A DNA stretch of 21,520 nt from the NCBI GenBank assembly GCA_021795795.1, contig JAJYPA010000084.1:1-21520 (forward strand), read 5' to 3'. The DNA comes from Pseudomonadota bacterium (GTDB lineage Bacteria > Pseudomonadota > Gammaproteobacteria > Halothiobacillales > Halothiobacillaceae). The notes under the pieces were generated by a model. It was given only the letters and a program-made list of their open reading frames with translations. It ran no database searches and had not been told where the DNA came from. This document shows positions 14,952 to 21,520 of the stretch, one piece after another (within the stretch, counting starts at the first letter, position 1; the number at the start of each line of letters is the position of its first letter). The position numbers were made by a program, and so were the translations under genes.

Positions 14952-15044
14952 AGCCGCGTGCCATGAAAATTCCGCATCTCTCTTCACCCCGCCGGGCCGG
15001 ACCGATCGGCGAACCGGGTCGACGCGCCGTCGAGGCAGGCTCGA

Positions 15045-15059
15045 ATGGGTTGACCCCAT
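15045..15059 (+). repeat. Small hairpin before the pyruvyl transferase-GT2 gene
   Basis: ATGGG (45-49 of this block, at 15045) pairs with CCCAT (15055-15059), 5 nt before the CGGAGGA ribosome binding site (15064-15070). It lies in the 126-bp gap after the GH5 gene, which otherwise shows nothing. It may weakly influence translation. Confidence 0.3.
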
Positions 15060-15077
15060 CTTCCGGAGGATGGCGCC

Positions 15078-16841
15078 ATGCTCGTTAAAGATACGCGCGC
15101 CTGGCAACCGCTGAGGGCCGTGCTCGAGGCCTTGGGGGCGGACGCCTCAGGTGCGCTCAAGTATGTTCCCAACCAGGGAAATGCCGGGGATGCATTGATT
15201 GCCGCCGGAACCTGGCAATTTTTCGAGGACTGCCAGATCGCGCCCCGGTTCGCGTCCACGCGCGGCATCGTTGCCGGAGACACGGCAATCTACAGCGGGG
15301 GCGGCAACCTGGTTCCCGAATACGATAATTGCCGCGACTTTCTGGAGCGCTGTCTGCAAGTCGGCGTGGCGCGTGCGCTCGTGTTGCCGCACTCCATTCG
15401 CGGTCATCAGGATCTGCTCCGGCGCCTGGATGCGCGTTTCACGCTGGTATGTCGCGACCTCGAATCGCTGGCGCGCGTGAAAGCCACGGGAACACGGGCC
15501 GAAGTGATGTTCGCGCCCGACATGGCCCTCTATGTCGATCCGCAGCGGCTCTTCGCGCAATGCAGCCGCTATGGCGATCTGCGCGTGTGGGCCCGATTTG
15601 CGCGCCACGGCCAACTGCACCTCTATTTCGGATGGCGGATGGCGCTGCGGCGCCTGCGTCCTGCGCAGGGGGGCACCCTGCGCGTGATGCGGGCCGATAC
15701 GGAAGCCACGTTCGCCGAACCTGGCGATCCGCGTCGGGATGTCCCTGGTTTTTACGGTTCGCAATACCGTTTCCGCGAGGAATCGGATCTGGTGAGCCGC
15801 GACCTGCTGGCGTTTGTGAAGCCTGCCCAATTCGTATGGACCAATCGTTTGCACGTCGGGCTGGCCGCCGCGCTGATGGGGGGCAACGTACGTTATCTGG
15901 ATAACGTCTACGGGAAGATCCGCGCGCTTTACGACGCATGGCTCAGTCATCTGCCGTCGGTGCGCTTCGAAGGCGAAGAGCGACGCACGCCGAAGTTCTC
16001 GCTGGTCATGGGCACCCTGGGCCGCACCGAAGAAGTCGGTCGCTTTCTGGCGTCGCTGAAGAGACAGGACTATCCCGCCGTCGAACTTGTCATCGTCGAT
16101 CAGAATCCCGACGACAGACTGTTGCCCTTGATCGAGGCGTATCGCCCGTATTTTCCTATCGAACGCGTCGTCTCGCCCAAGGGGCTGTCGCGCGCGCGGA
16201 ATGCGGGACTGCGGCGCATCACCGGTGATCTTGTGGCTTTTCCAGACGACGACTGCTGGTATCCAGACGGATTGCTGTCCTATGTCGCGTCCCGCTTCGA
16301 ACTCGACGCGGGCCTCGATGGCCTGACAGGGCGCTTCGTCGACGAGAACGGCCGTACCGAGGGGCGCTGGCTCGGGCGATCGCAAGTCCTCAACCGCTAT
16401 ACCGTGTGGCGTGGAGCCATTTCGTTCAGCATTTTTCTCCGTCGCGGGTTGGTCGAGCGCATCGGACCTTTCGACGAGGCGCTGGGCGTGGGCTCCGGCA
16501 CAGTCTGGGGCGCGGGCGAGGAAACGGACTATCTTTTGCGCGGCCTGCGTGCGGGAGGCCGGATCATCTTCGATCGCGAACTGGTCCTGCGACATCCGGT
16601 TAAAGTCAGCACGTTCGACGAAGCCGCGCGCGAACGGCAAGGCCGCTACGAAAGCGGATTTGGGCGTGTGATTCGCCGCTCCGGATTTCCAGCCTGGTAT
16701 TTCCCTTGGGTCTGCGTGCGCACCTTGATCGGTTCGCTCGTTGCCTTGTTCGCGGGTCGGCCGGCCCAGGCGCGTTTCAAGTGGCATAGCCTGCAATCCC
16801 GCATTCGGGGATGGCTTGCCGGGGCGGATCCGGTCGCGTGA
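15078..16841 (+). CDS. Fusion of polysaccharide pyruvyl transferase and GT2 glycosyltransferase
   Basis: This 587-residue protein has two enzymes in one chain. Residues about 1-295 form a polysaccharide pyruvyl transferase domain (GumL/ExoV/CsaB-like): NQGNAGDALIAAGTWQFF, YSGGGNLVPEY, MFAPDMALY and TNRLHVGLAAALMGG. It would place a pyruvate ketal on a sugar using phosphoenolpyruvate. Residues about 303-540 are a GT-A family 2 glycosyltransferase: FSLVMGTLGRTEEVGRFLASL, VELVIVDQNPDD, GLSRARNAGLRRITGDLVAFPDDDCWYPDG (DDD metal site), and WGAGEETDYLLRGL for the acceptor side. There is no stop or frameshift between the domains. The ribosome binding site CGGAGGA lies 8 nt before ATG 15078. GT2 may add the sugar that the PPT domain decorates; the donor sugar is unknown. 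A long antisense frame here (15147-16964, minus) is a GC-rich shadow. Confidence 0.87.
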   Translation: MLVKDTRAWQPLRAVLEALGADASGALKYVPNQGNAGDALIAAGTWQFFEDCQIAPRFASTRGIVAGDTAIYSGGGNLVPEYDNCRDFLERCLQVGVARALVLPHSIRGHQDLLRRLDARFTLVCRDLESLARVKATGTRAEVMFAPDMALYVDPQRLFAQCSRYGDLRVWARFARHGQLHLYFGWRMALRRLRPAQGGTLRVMRADTEATFAEPGDPRRDVPGFYGSQYRFREESDLVSRDLLAFVKPAQFVWTNRLHVGLAAALMGGNVRYLDNVYGKIRALYDAWLSHLPSVRFEGEERRTPKFSLVMGTLGRTEEVGRFLASLKRQDYPAVELVIVDQNPDDRLLPLIEAYRPYFPIERVVSPKGLSRARNAGLRRITGDLVAFPDDDCWYPDGLLSYVASRFELDAGLDGLTGRFVDENGRTEGRWLGRSQVLNRYTVWRGAISFSIFLRRGLVERIGPFDEALGVGSGTVWGAGEETDYLLRGLRAGGRIIFDRELVLRHPVKVSTFDEAARERQGRYESGFGRVIRRSGFPAWYFPWVCVRTLIGSLVALFAGRPAQARFKWHSLQSRIRGWLAGADPVA

Positions 16842-16962
16842 GGATTCTCGCCCACACCGCATCTTGCCTTCGATCGATGGCTCCGCGCTCTTCCACCAAC
16901 CCGGCCGCGCGCGAAATCGCAGCGGCGGATCCCGCTCGGTCTCGCACCGCGAGGTCACAGCC

Positions 16963-18465
16963 ATGAATGCATGGAAGGGTCAATCGGCCTGGTCTATCGC
17001 GGATAACTTCGCGCAGCAGGCGCTGTCCTTCGCGATCTTCGCCGTGCTCACCCACTGGTTGACGCCACATGAATTCGGCCTGCTCGCCATCGCGCACCTG
17101 ATGGTGCAGTTCGTTCGCATGACGCTGCTTGATGCGATCGCGATGCCGGTCGTGCGCGGCGCCGACTCGAGCGATGCACTGTTCGATTGGCTCTTCACCT
17201 TGTGCGCTGTCGTGTCGCTGGTGCTGGCGGCTGCGATGGCGCTCGCGTCGCCTGTGCTGGTGCGCTTTTTCGGAACGCCTGAACTGATGCCGGTGCTGCT
17301 GGGCATGAGCCTCGTCATCGTGTTGTTTGGCCTGGTTCGGGCCCATGAGGCCCGATTGCTGCGCGAAGGCAACTTTCGCCTGCTGGCCATCCGCTCCCTC
17401 TGCTCGCTTAGCGCAGGGGGAGCGGTGGCGTTGTTGATGGTCTACCTGGGCGCGGGGGCGATGGCGCTCGTGGCGCAACAGCTTGCCGCCGGCATCGTCG
17501 CGCTTTTGATTGCTGTCGCCGCCGAATGGCGTACCTGGCGGCCGCATTGGGCGTGGTCGAACGCGCTGATCCGCAGACATGCCAGCGAGATGAACAAGGT
17601 GAGTGCATCCGCATTGTTGAACTACGCCAATACAAGCGGAGATGCCGCGCTCGTCAGCGTGCTGCTCGGGCCCTACGCAACCGGTTTATACAACCTGGCC
17701 AAACGTGTGCTATCGGCAGCCTATCTTGTCATCGGCGCGTCGCTGGGACGCGTCAGCGTCACTTTGTTTGTACAGCAACAACGCGATCCGGCCGCCTTGC
17801 GTCGCATTTATGGACGTATGCTGGCCATGACGCTTTTGATGCTGGCGCCGGTTTATACCATCGTCACCGCCTTGGCCGAACCGATGGTCGTCATCGTCTT
17901 TGGGGAAAAATGGCGCGCCAGCGCGGCCTTGTTCGGCTGGTTGTCGGTCGCTTATATGGGGCAGGCGGTTTTCGCGCTCGGCCAGAATCTTTCGTTCGCG
18001 ACGGGTCAAAGCGCACGCGTTCCCAAACTCGCGCTCGCGCAGATGTTGTTGGCGACGACTCTGGCATGCGTGCTGGCGCGCACGAACGGCGCTACGGGTA
18101 TCGCCACCGGTTTTGCACTGGGCAGCGTGGCGGGAATGGTGGCAATGAAGTTCGCGATCGGCCGACAGCTAGGCATGTCCTTGCGCAGCTTCGCGCTGAC
18201 GATACTCCCCGCGGGAGCAGGCGCCGTGCTTGGCGCCATCCTGATACGCCTCTTGCCGTTGACAGGAATGGAAGTCACGGAATGGCCTTCGCTGATCGTT
18301 GCCGGCATGGCCGGCTTATTCGCCTATGGCGCCGGCGCCGCCGCGGTTCGGTGGCTGGCCGAGCACGAGCGAGGCTTGCCCGGATTCGATATGCGTCGCG
18401 GGCTGGAATATCGTGCTGTCCGCGAGGATGAGCGTACAGGGAAAGTCTTGAGGCCCCCCTTGTAA
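16963..18465 (+). CDS. wzx: Wzx-type flippase (polysaccharide biosynthesis export protein, GumJ-like)
   Basis: This 500-residue multi-pass protein of the MVF/MATE-like superfamily (polysaccharide_synt type) has about twelve to fourteen predicted helices from QQALSFAIFAVLTHWLTPHEFGLLAIA to AYGAGAAAVRWLAEHE. It would flip the undecaprenyl-diphosphate repeat unit to the periplasmic face for Wzy. The typical N-terminal helix pair (residues 10-45, LTPHEFGLLA) and the middle NYANTSGDAALVSVLLGPYATGLYNLAKRV block support the family. The start at 16963 is chosen for GAGG 8 nt upstream. The frame is open back to 16741, inside the previous gene, and that part is not family-like. A 121-bp gap without features separates it from the fused PPT-GT2 gene. 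Confidence 0.92.
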   Translation: MNAWKGQSAWSIADNFAQQALSFAIFAVLTHWLTPHEFGLLAIAHLMVQFVRMTLLDAIAMPVVRGADSSDALFDWLFTLCAVVSLVLAAAMALASPVLVRFFGTPELMPVLLGMSLVIVLFGLVRAHEARLLREGNFRLLAIRSLCSLSAGGAVALLMVYLGAGAMALVAQQLAAGIVALLIAVAAEWRTWRPHWAWSNALIRRHASEMNKVSASALLNYANTSGDAALVSVLLGPYATGLYNLAKRVLSAAYLVIGASLGRVSVTLFVQQQRDPAALRRIYGRMLAMTLLMLAPVYTIVTALAEPMVVIVFGEKWRASAALFGWLSVAYMGQAVFALGQNLSFATGQSARVPKLALAQMLLATTLACVLARTNGATGIATGFALGSVAGMVAMKFAIGRQLGMSLRSFALTILPAGAGAVLGAILIRLLPLTGMEVTEWPSLIVAGMAGLFAYGAGAAAVRWLAEHERGLPGFDMRRGLEYRAVREDERTGKVLRPPL

Positions 18466-18478
18466 AGGGGTGAAAGCG

Positions 18479-19606
18479 ATGGTCAATGCAAACCTGAATC
18501 CGGAATCGTTTTCTGAGACGCGGACGGAAAGATTCACGCATGTGGACACCATGAAAGCCATCGGGATCGTGCTGGTCGTCGTCGGACATTCCCCGGGTTT
18601 GAATCCATTCATCAAGCATGTGATCTACAGCTTTCACATGCCGCTGTTCTTCTTTATTTCCGGGCTGCTGTTGACCGAAGCCAAGCTGGCCCTGCCCTAT
18701 AGGGCGTACCTTCTCGCATTATGGAAAGGACTTGCGCTTCCTTACCTGTTCTTTTTCGTGCTGTCCTATCTATATTGGCTGCCGACGCATGACATGGCGG
18801 CGAGTGCGGTCAAATACGTCGGGGTGAGCTGGCGAGAACCCCTAATGGGCGTTCTGGTCGGGAATGGAGACGCGCTATTCGTCAACGTGGTATTGTGGTT
18901 CTTCACGTGTCTTTTCGCGACTTCATTGATTTTTTTTGCTGCGAGAAAATACTTCTCGGCAGCCTTTCTGCTGGTCGCGCTGAATAGCCTGGGTTTCATT
19001 TTTACCCTTCTCTACGATCGGTCCTGGTCACGTCTGCCCTGGGGACTGGATAACGCGGTCGTGGCCATCGCATTCTATTCGGCCGGCTATTTTTTTCGCG
19101 GATATCAGAAGGCGGCGTTAGATAGCGTTTCCAAGACCGGCGCGAGAATTCTTGCGGCCCTGATGCTGGCGGCCGTTGCGTTTCTCGCGAACATCAATGG
19201 CGATGTGGACCTGAACACGCTCCATTTCGGCAGCCACCGGGCTCTGTTCTTTCCAGGCGCTTATCTGGGGATTTTTGCGCTGTTTTACTTTTCCATCGGG
19301 CTGCCGGCAATGCGTGTGTTCCGGTGGCTGTCGCAAAACACCATCATTATTTTCCCCACCCATTTGTTGATGTTCAGCCTGTTCACCGGGATCTCGGTCG
19401 TGGCGTTCGGCTTCCCTCGCGGCTTCAAGGAATCTTCTTTTATCTGGACGCTGTTATTCCCCGCAGCAGCGTTGTTGTCGAGCTATCCGGCTTCAGCGTT
19501 GATACGGCGTTTTTTCCCTTTTGTCATAGGCAAAGGACGAACGTGTCACGCCCTTCCGAAAGACATCCGGAGCATCGAATTCGGAAACCTGCCCGGGAAC
19601 CGCTAA
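18479..19606 (+). CDS. Acyltransferase-3 family O-acetyltransferase (GumF/GumG-like)
   Basis: This 375-residue integral membrane acyltransferase of the acyltransferase_3 family has about ten helices. Residues about 20-50 hold HVDTMKAIGIVLVVVGHS with the conserved early His, then YSFHMPLFFFISGLLL, both family signatures. It probably moves acetyl groups onto sugars of the repeat unit at the inner membrane, as GumF and GumG do on xanthan mannose residues. The start at 18479 is favoured because AGGGGTG (18466-18472) sits 6 nt upstream; a GTG in frame at 18470 is the alternative. It is 13 bp after wzx, so co-transcribed. An 8-T run (18930-18937) lies in the coding region. Confidence 0.88.
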   Translation: MVNANLNPESFSETRTERFTHVDTMKAIGIVLVVVGHSPGLNPFIKHVIYSFHMPLFFFISGLLLTEAKLALPYRAYLLALWKGLALPYLFFFVLSYLYWLPTHDMAASAVKYVGVSWREPLMGVLVGNGDALFVNVVLWFFTCLFATSLIFFAARKYFSAAFLLVALNSLGFIFTLLYDRSWSRLPWGLDNAVVAIAFYSAGYFFRGYQKAALDSVSKTGARILAALMLAAVAFLANINGDVDLNTLHFGSHRALFFPGAYLGIFALFYFSIGLPAMRVFRWLSQNTIIIFPTHLLMFSLFTGISVVAFGFPRGFKESSFIWTLLFPAAALLSSYPASALIRRFFPFVIGKGRTCHALPKDIRSIEFGNLPGNR

Positions 19607-19619
19607 CGGGGATGTCCGA

Positions 19620-19634
19620 GCCGCTGAAAGCGGC
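19620..19634 (+). repeat. Hairpin after the acyltransferase gene
   Basis: GCCGCT (19620-19625) pairs perfectly with AGCGGC (19629-19634) around GAA, 13 bp after the acyltransferase stop. There is no T tract. It may mark an mRNA processing point or be chance. Confidence 0.35.
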
Positions 19635-19651
19635 AATCTGAAAATCCGGGC

Positions 19652-19670
19652 CATGCGCAATGCGCGCATG
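19652..19670 (+). promoter_or_regulatory. Hairpin just upstream of the GumM-like gene
   Basis: CATGCGC (19652-19658) pairs with GCGCATG (19664-19670) around a 5-nt loop. It ends 8 nt before the GGGAA ribosome binding site of the GumM-like gene, so it could affect translation. It sits beside a second perfect hairpin (19620-19634) in the 84-bp gap. Confidence 0.35.
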
Positions 19671-19690
19671 TTCACGATGGGAATTCGGCC

Positions 19691-20437
19691 ATGCCAACAC
19701 AAGAGAATGTTCGAATAGGCGGTTTCGCCGTACTCAAAACCACGTCGGCCAAACTGGCTGCGAACTTGCTCATGCGGCGGCAACAAGGCGAGCAGGTTGC
19801 GTTATTTTTTGCAAATACCAACTTCATCGTGCAGTGCCGGGATTTGCGCGCGCGAATGGCGCAGGAAGGGATTGTCATCGTCAATGATGGTGTAGGCATG
19901 GAGATCGCCGCTCGCTTGATGCAGGGCGAACGCTTCAAGGAAAACCTGAATGGCACCGACTTTGTGCCGTTCTTGTTCCGCCAGTCGCCCACGCCGCTCA
20001 GGGTGTTCATGGTGGGCGGCAAACCTGAGGTGTTGCGGCAAGCGGCGTTGTACGCAACGCGGCAACTGGGTCAGACAGTGGTGGGAACTTGCGATGGTTA
20101 CCAGTGCATCAAAACCAAGCCGAATCTGATGGACACGATCAACAGGGCGCAGGCTGATATCCTGCTGGTAGCGCTCGGCAATCCGATCCAGGAAGAATGG
20201 ATACTCGATCATCGCCGGCGTTTGAATGTCCCCATTCTGGCCGGGGTGGGAGCATTGTTCGATTTTTGGGCCGGCGATAAGCCCCGGGCGCCTGTTCTTG
20301 TACAAAAGATGCGAATGGAATGGTTTTTCCGTTTATGCCTGGAACCGAAACGACTGGCGCGACGCTATACGGTGGATATCGCGAAATTCCTGAAGTATTG
20401 TTATCAGCATCGTTCAGACGGCCGGCGGCAGGGGTAG
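19691..20437 (+). CDS. WecG/TagA/CpsF (GT26) glycosyltransferase, GumM-like
   Basis: This 248-residue GT26 enzyme has the family core in order: FFANTNFIVQCRD, VNDGVGMEIAARLM with the conserved catalytic-type Asp, NGTDFVPFL, VFMVGGKPEVL, DILLVALGNPIQEEWILDH, VGALFDFWAGDKPRAP, and the tail MRMEWFFRLCLEPKRLARRY, which resembles the membrane-associating end. GumM adds the second glucose in beta-1,4 linkage to make cellobiose on the lipid carrier of xanthan; other members add ManNAcA or ManNAc. Context with GumD- and GumH-like genes favours the GumM role, but donor specificity cannot be read from sequence. It is the last EPS gene; the ribosome binding site GGGAA lies about 8 nt upstream. Confidence 0.9.
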   Translation: MPTQENVRIGGFAVLKTTSAKLAANLLMRRQQGEQVALFFANTNFIVQCRDLRARMAQEGIVIVNDGVGMEIAARLMQGERFKENLNGTDFVPFLFRQSPTPLRVFMVGGKPEVLRQAALYATRQLGQTVVGTCDGYQCIKTKPNLMDTINRAQADILLVALGNPIQEEWILDHRRRLNVPILAGVGALFDFWAGDKPRAPVLVQKMRMEWFFRLCLEPKRLARRYTVDIAKFLKYCYQHRSDGRRQG

Positions 20438-20496
20438 ACCGACGGGCATAAAAGCAGCTATGGCATACTTCGGATATTCCTTCCGCGAGTCATGCT

Positions 20497-21520
20497 GTGC
20501 TTCCTTTTGAGCTCCAGATCGGCCTGCGCTACACCCACGCCAAGCGCCGCAACCATTTCATCTCGTTCATTTCCATCGTCTCCATGGCCGGGATCGCATT
20601 GGGCGTGATGGCGCTGATCGTGGTGCTTTCCGTGATGAACGGCTTCCAGGAAGAGTTGCGCGCGCGCATTCTCGGCGTGGCGGCGCATCTGGAGATCAGC
20701 GGGCCGGGCGATCGCCTGGCAGACTGGCGAAGCGTGCTGGAACAGGCCAGGCAGAACAAGGAAGTGCGCTCCGGCGCGCCCTATGTCAATTCGCAAGGCA
20801 TGCTGGCCAATGGCGACATGGTGCGCGGCGCGATCATCCGCGGCGTGCTGCCGGAACTGGAAAACCGGGTGGCCGATTTCGGGCGGCACATGAAGGCGGG
20901 AAAACTCACCGATCTCAAGCCAGGCGAGTTCGGCATCATTCTGGGGGCGGAACTGGCGCGTGCGCTGGACGTGGTGCCCGGCGACAAGCTGGTGCTGCTG
21001 ACGCCGCAGGGCAACATCACGCCGGCGGGCGTGATGCCGCGCGTCAAGCAGTTCACCGTCACCGGCATCTTCGAGGCCGGCATGTTCGAGTACGATTCCG
21101 GACTGGCCCTGATCAACCTGCAGGACGCACAGAAATTGCTGCGGCTGGGCGACGACGTGTCGGGCGTGCGACTGAGGCTCGACGATCTCTTTCGCGCGCC
21201 GTTCGTGACGCGCGAACTGGCGAAGAGTCTCACGGGCCAGTACTACCTCACCGACTGGACGCAAAGCCACGCCAATTTCTTCCGTGCCGTGGCGATCGAG
21301 AAGCGCATGATGTTCCTGATCCTGTTGCTGATCGTCGCGGTGGCGGCGTTCAACATCGTCTCGACCCTGGTGATGGCGGTGACCGACAAGCAGTCCGACA
21401 TCGCCATCCTGCGTACGCTGGGCGCCAAGCCGGGGTCGATCATGAGCATCTTCATCGTGCAGGGCGCGTTCATCGGGGTGTTCGGCACGCTGCTGGGGGT
21501 GGCGAGCGGGATACTGCTCA
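20497..21520 (+). CDS. lolC: Lipoprotein-releasing ABC transporter permease LolC/LolE (5' part, cut by window end)
   Basis: About 341 codons of a typical 410-420 are present; the reading frame runs off the window. The translation begins MLPFELQIGLRYTHAKRRNHFISFISIVSMAGIALGV from a GTG at 20497. That is the LolC/LolE N-terminus with TM1, followed by the large periplasmic MacB-like domain (from about residue 50) and a helix near FLILLLIVAVAAFNIVSTLVMAVTDK, with the FtsX-type DKQSDIAILRTLGA motif. With LolD it pulls outer-membrane lipoproteins from the inner membrane for LolA. LolC and LolE are hard to tell apart, and many betaproteobacteria have one hybrid copy. No strong ribosome binding site precedes the GTG. 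The gene is independent of the EPS locus. Confidence 0.92.
   Translation, partial: MLPFELQIGLRYTHAKRRNHFISFISIVSMAGIALGVMALIVVLSVMNGFQEELRARILGVAAHLEISGPGDRLADWRSVLEQARQNKEVRSGAPYVNSQGMLANGDMVRGAIIRGVLPELENRVADFGRHMKAGKLTDLKPGEFGIILGAELARALDVVPGDKLVLLTPQGNITPAGVMPRVKQFTVTGIFEAGMFEYDSGLALINLQDAQKLLRLGDDVSGVRLRLDDLFRAPFVTRELAKSLTGQYYLTDWTQSHANFFRAVAIEKRMMFLILLLIVAVAAFNIVSTLVMAVTDKQSDIAILRTLGAKPGSIMSIFIVQGAFIGVFGTLLGVASGILL

Noticed and set aside
15147..16964. 605-codon minus-strand open frame
   Set aside because: It is antisense to the well-supported pyruvyl transferase-GT2 gene, and its Arg/Gln/His-rich translation is typical of a GC-rich shadow.
20458..21270. 270-codon minus-strand open frame at the right end
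   Set aside because: Shadow of the LolC/LolE gene, whose plus-strand reading runs off the window and has clear family motifs.

Overview
The window looks like chromosomal DNA of a betaproteobacterium, most likely of the Nitrosomonadales/Gallionellaceae type. That is an inference from the form of the 5S rRNA end, the rimO neighbourhood, the RpfE-like gene and the methanolan-type eps genes; no single marker proves it. It opens with the 3' end of a 5S rRNA and its terminator. A housekeeping stretch follows: a small secreted helix-hairpin-helix (ComEA-like) protein, a ZIP metal transporter, a tiny conserved membrane protein on the minus strand, rimO, and an RpfE-like phosphoglycerate-mutase-fold protein on the minus strand. 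It ends with the 5' part of a lolC/lolE-type permease gene.

Between about 4.3 and 20.4 kb lies one co-directional exopolysaccharide (EPS) locus. An 890-bp non-coding region leads into it. This region holds two inverted repeats, a good sigma-54 (-24/-12) promoter at 4601-4616, and a leader of about 430 nt with perfect hairpins. Gene order: GumD/WcaJ-type sugar-phosphate transferase; a small secreted protein with a degenerate PEP-CTERM-like tail; EpsL beta-barrel; EpsE (SLBB export protein); EpsF (Wzz-type chain-length protein); EpsG (BY-kinase-like); Wzy-like polymerase; GumH-like GT4; secreted GH5 glycanase; a fused polysaccharide pyruvyl transferase-GT2 protein; Wzx flippase; acyltransferase-3; and a GumM-like WecG/TagA transferase.

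The genes fit a Wzx/Wzy-dependent pathway. GumD-, GumM- and GumH-like enzymes could build a mannosyl-cellobiose-type lipid-linked core as in xanthan and acetan. The GT2 domain could add a further sugar, and the pyruvyl transferase domain and acyltransferase could decorate it. Wzx would flip the unit, Wzy polymerise it, EpsF/EpsG set chain length, EpsE/EpsL carry it out, and the GH5 enzyme trim or release it. GumK- and GumI-like genes are not seen, so the repeat unit probably differs from xanthan.

The most interesting points are: (1) EpsG carries an N-terminal pair of 24-residue motifs with a 5-residue linker, exactly the layout of the c-di-GMP-binding MshEN domain; (2) its P-loop lysine is replaced by alanine; (3) the small protein has a VSEVNG plus membrane helix plus KKR tail with no exosortase gene in the window; (4) epsE contains a run of ten G, a candidate phase-variation site; (5) the pyruvyl transferase-GT2 fusion; (6) the sigma-54 promoter with upstream inverted repeats.
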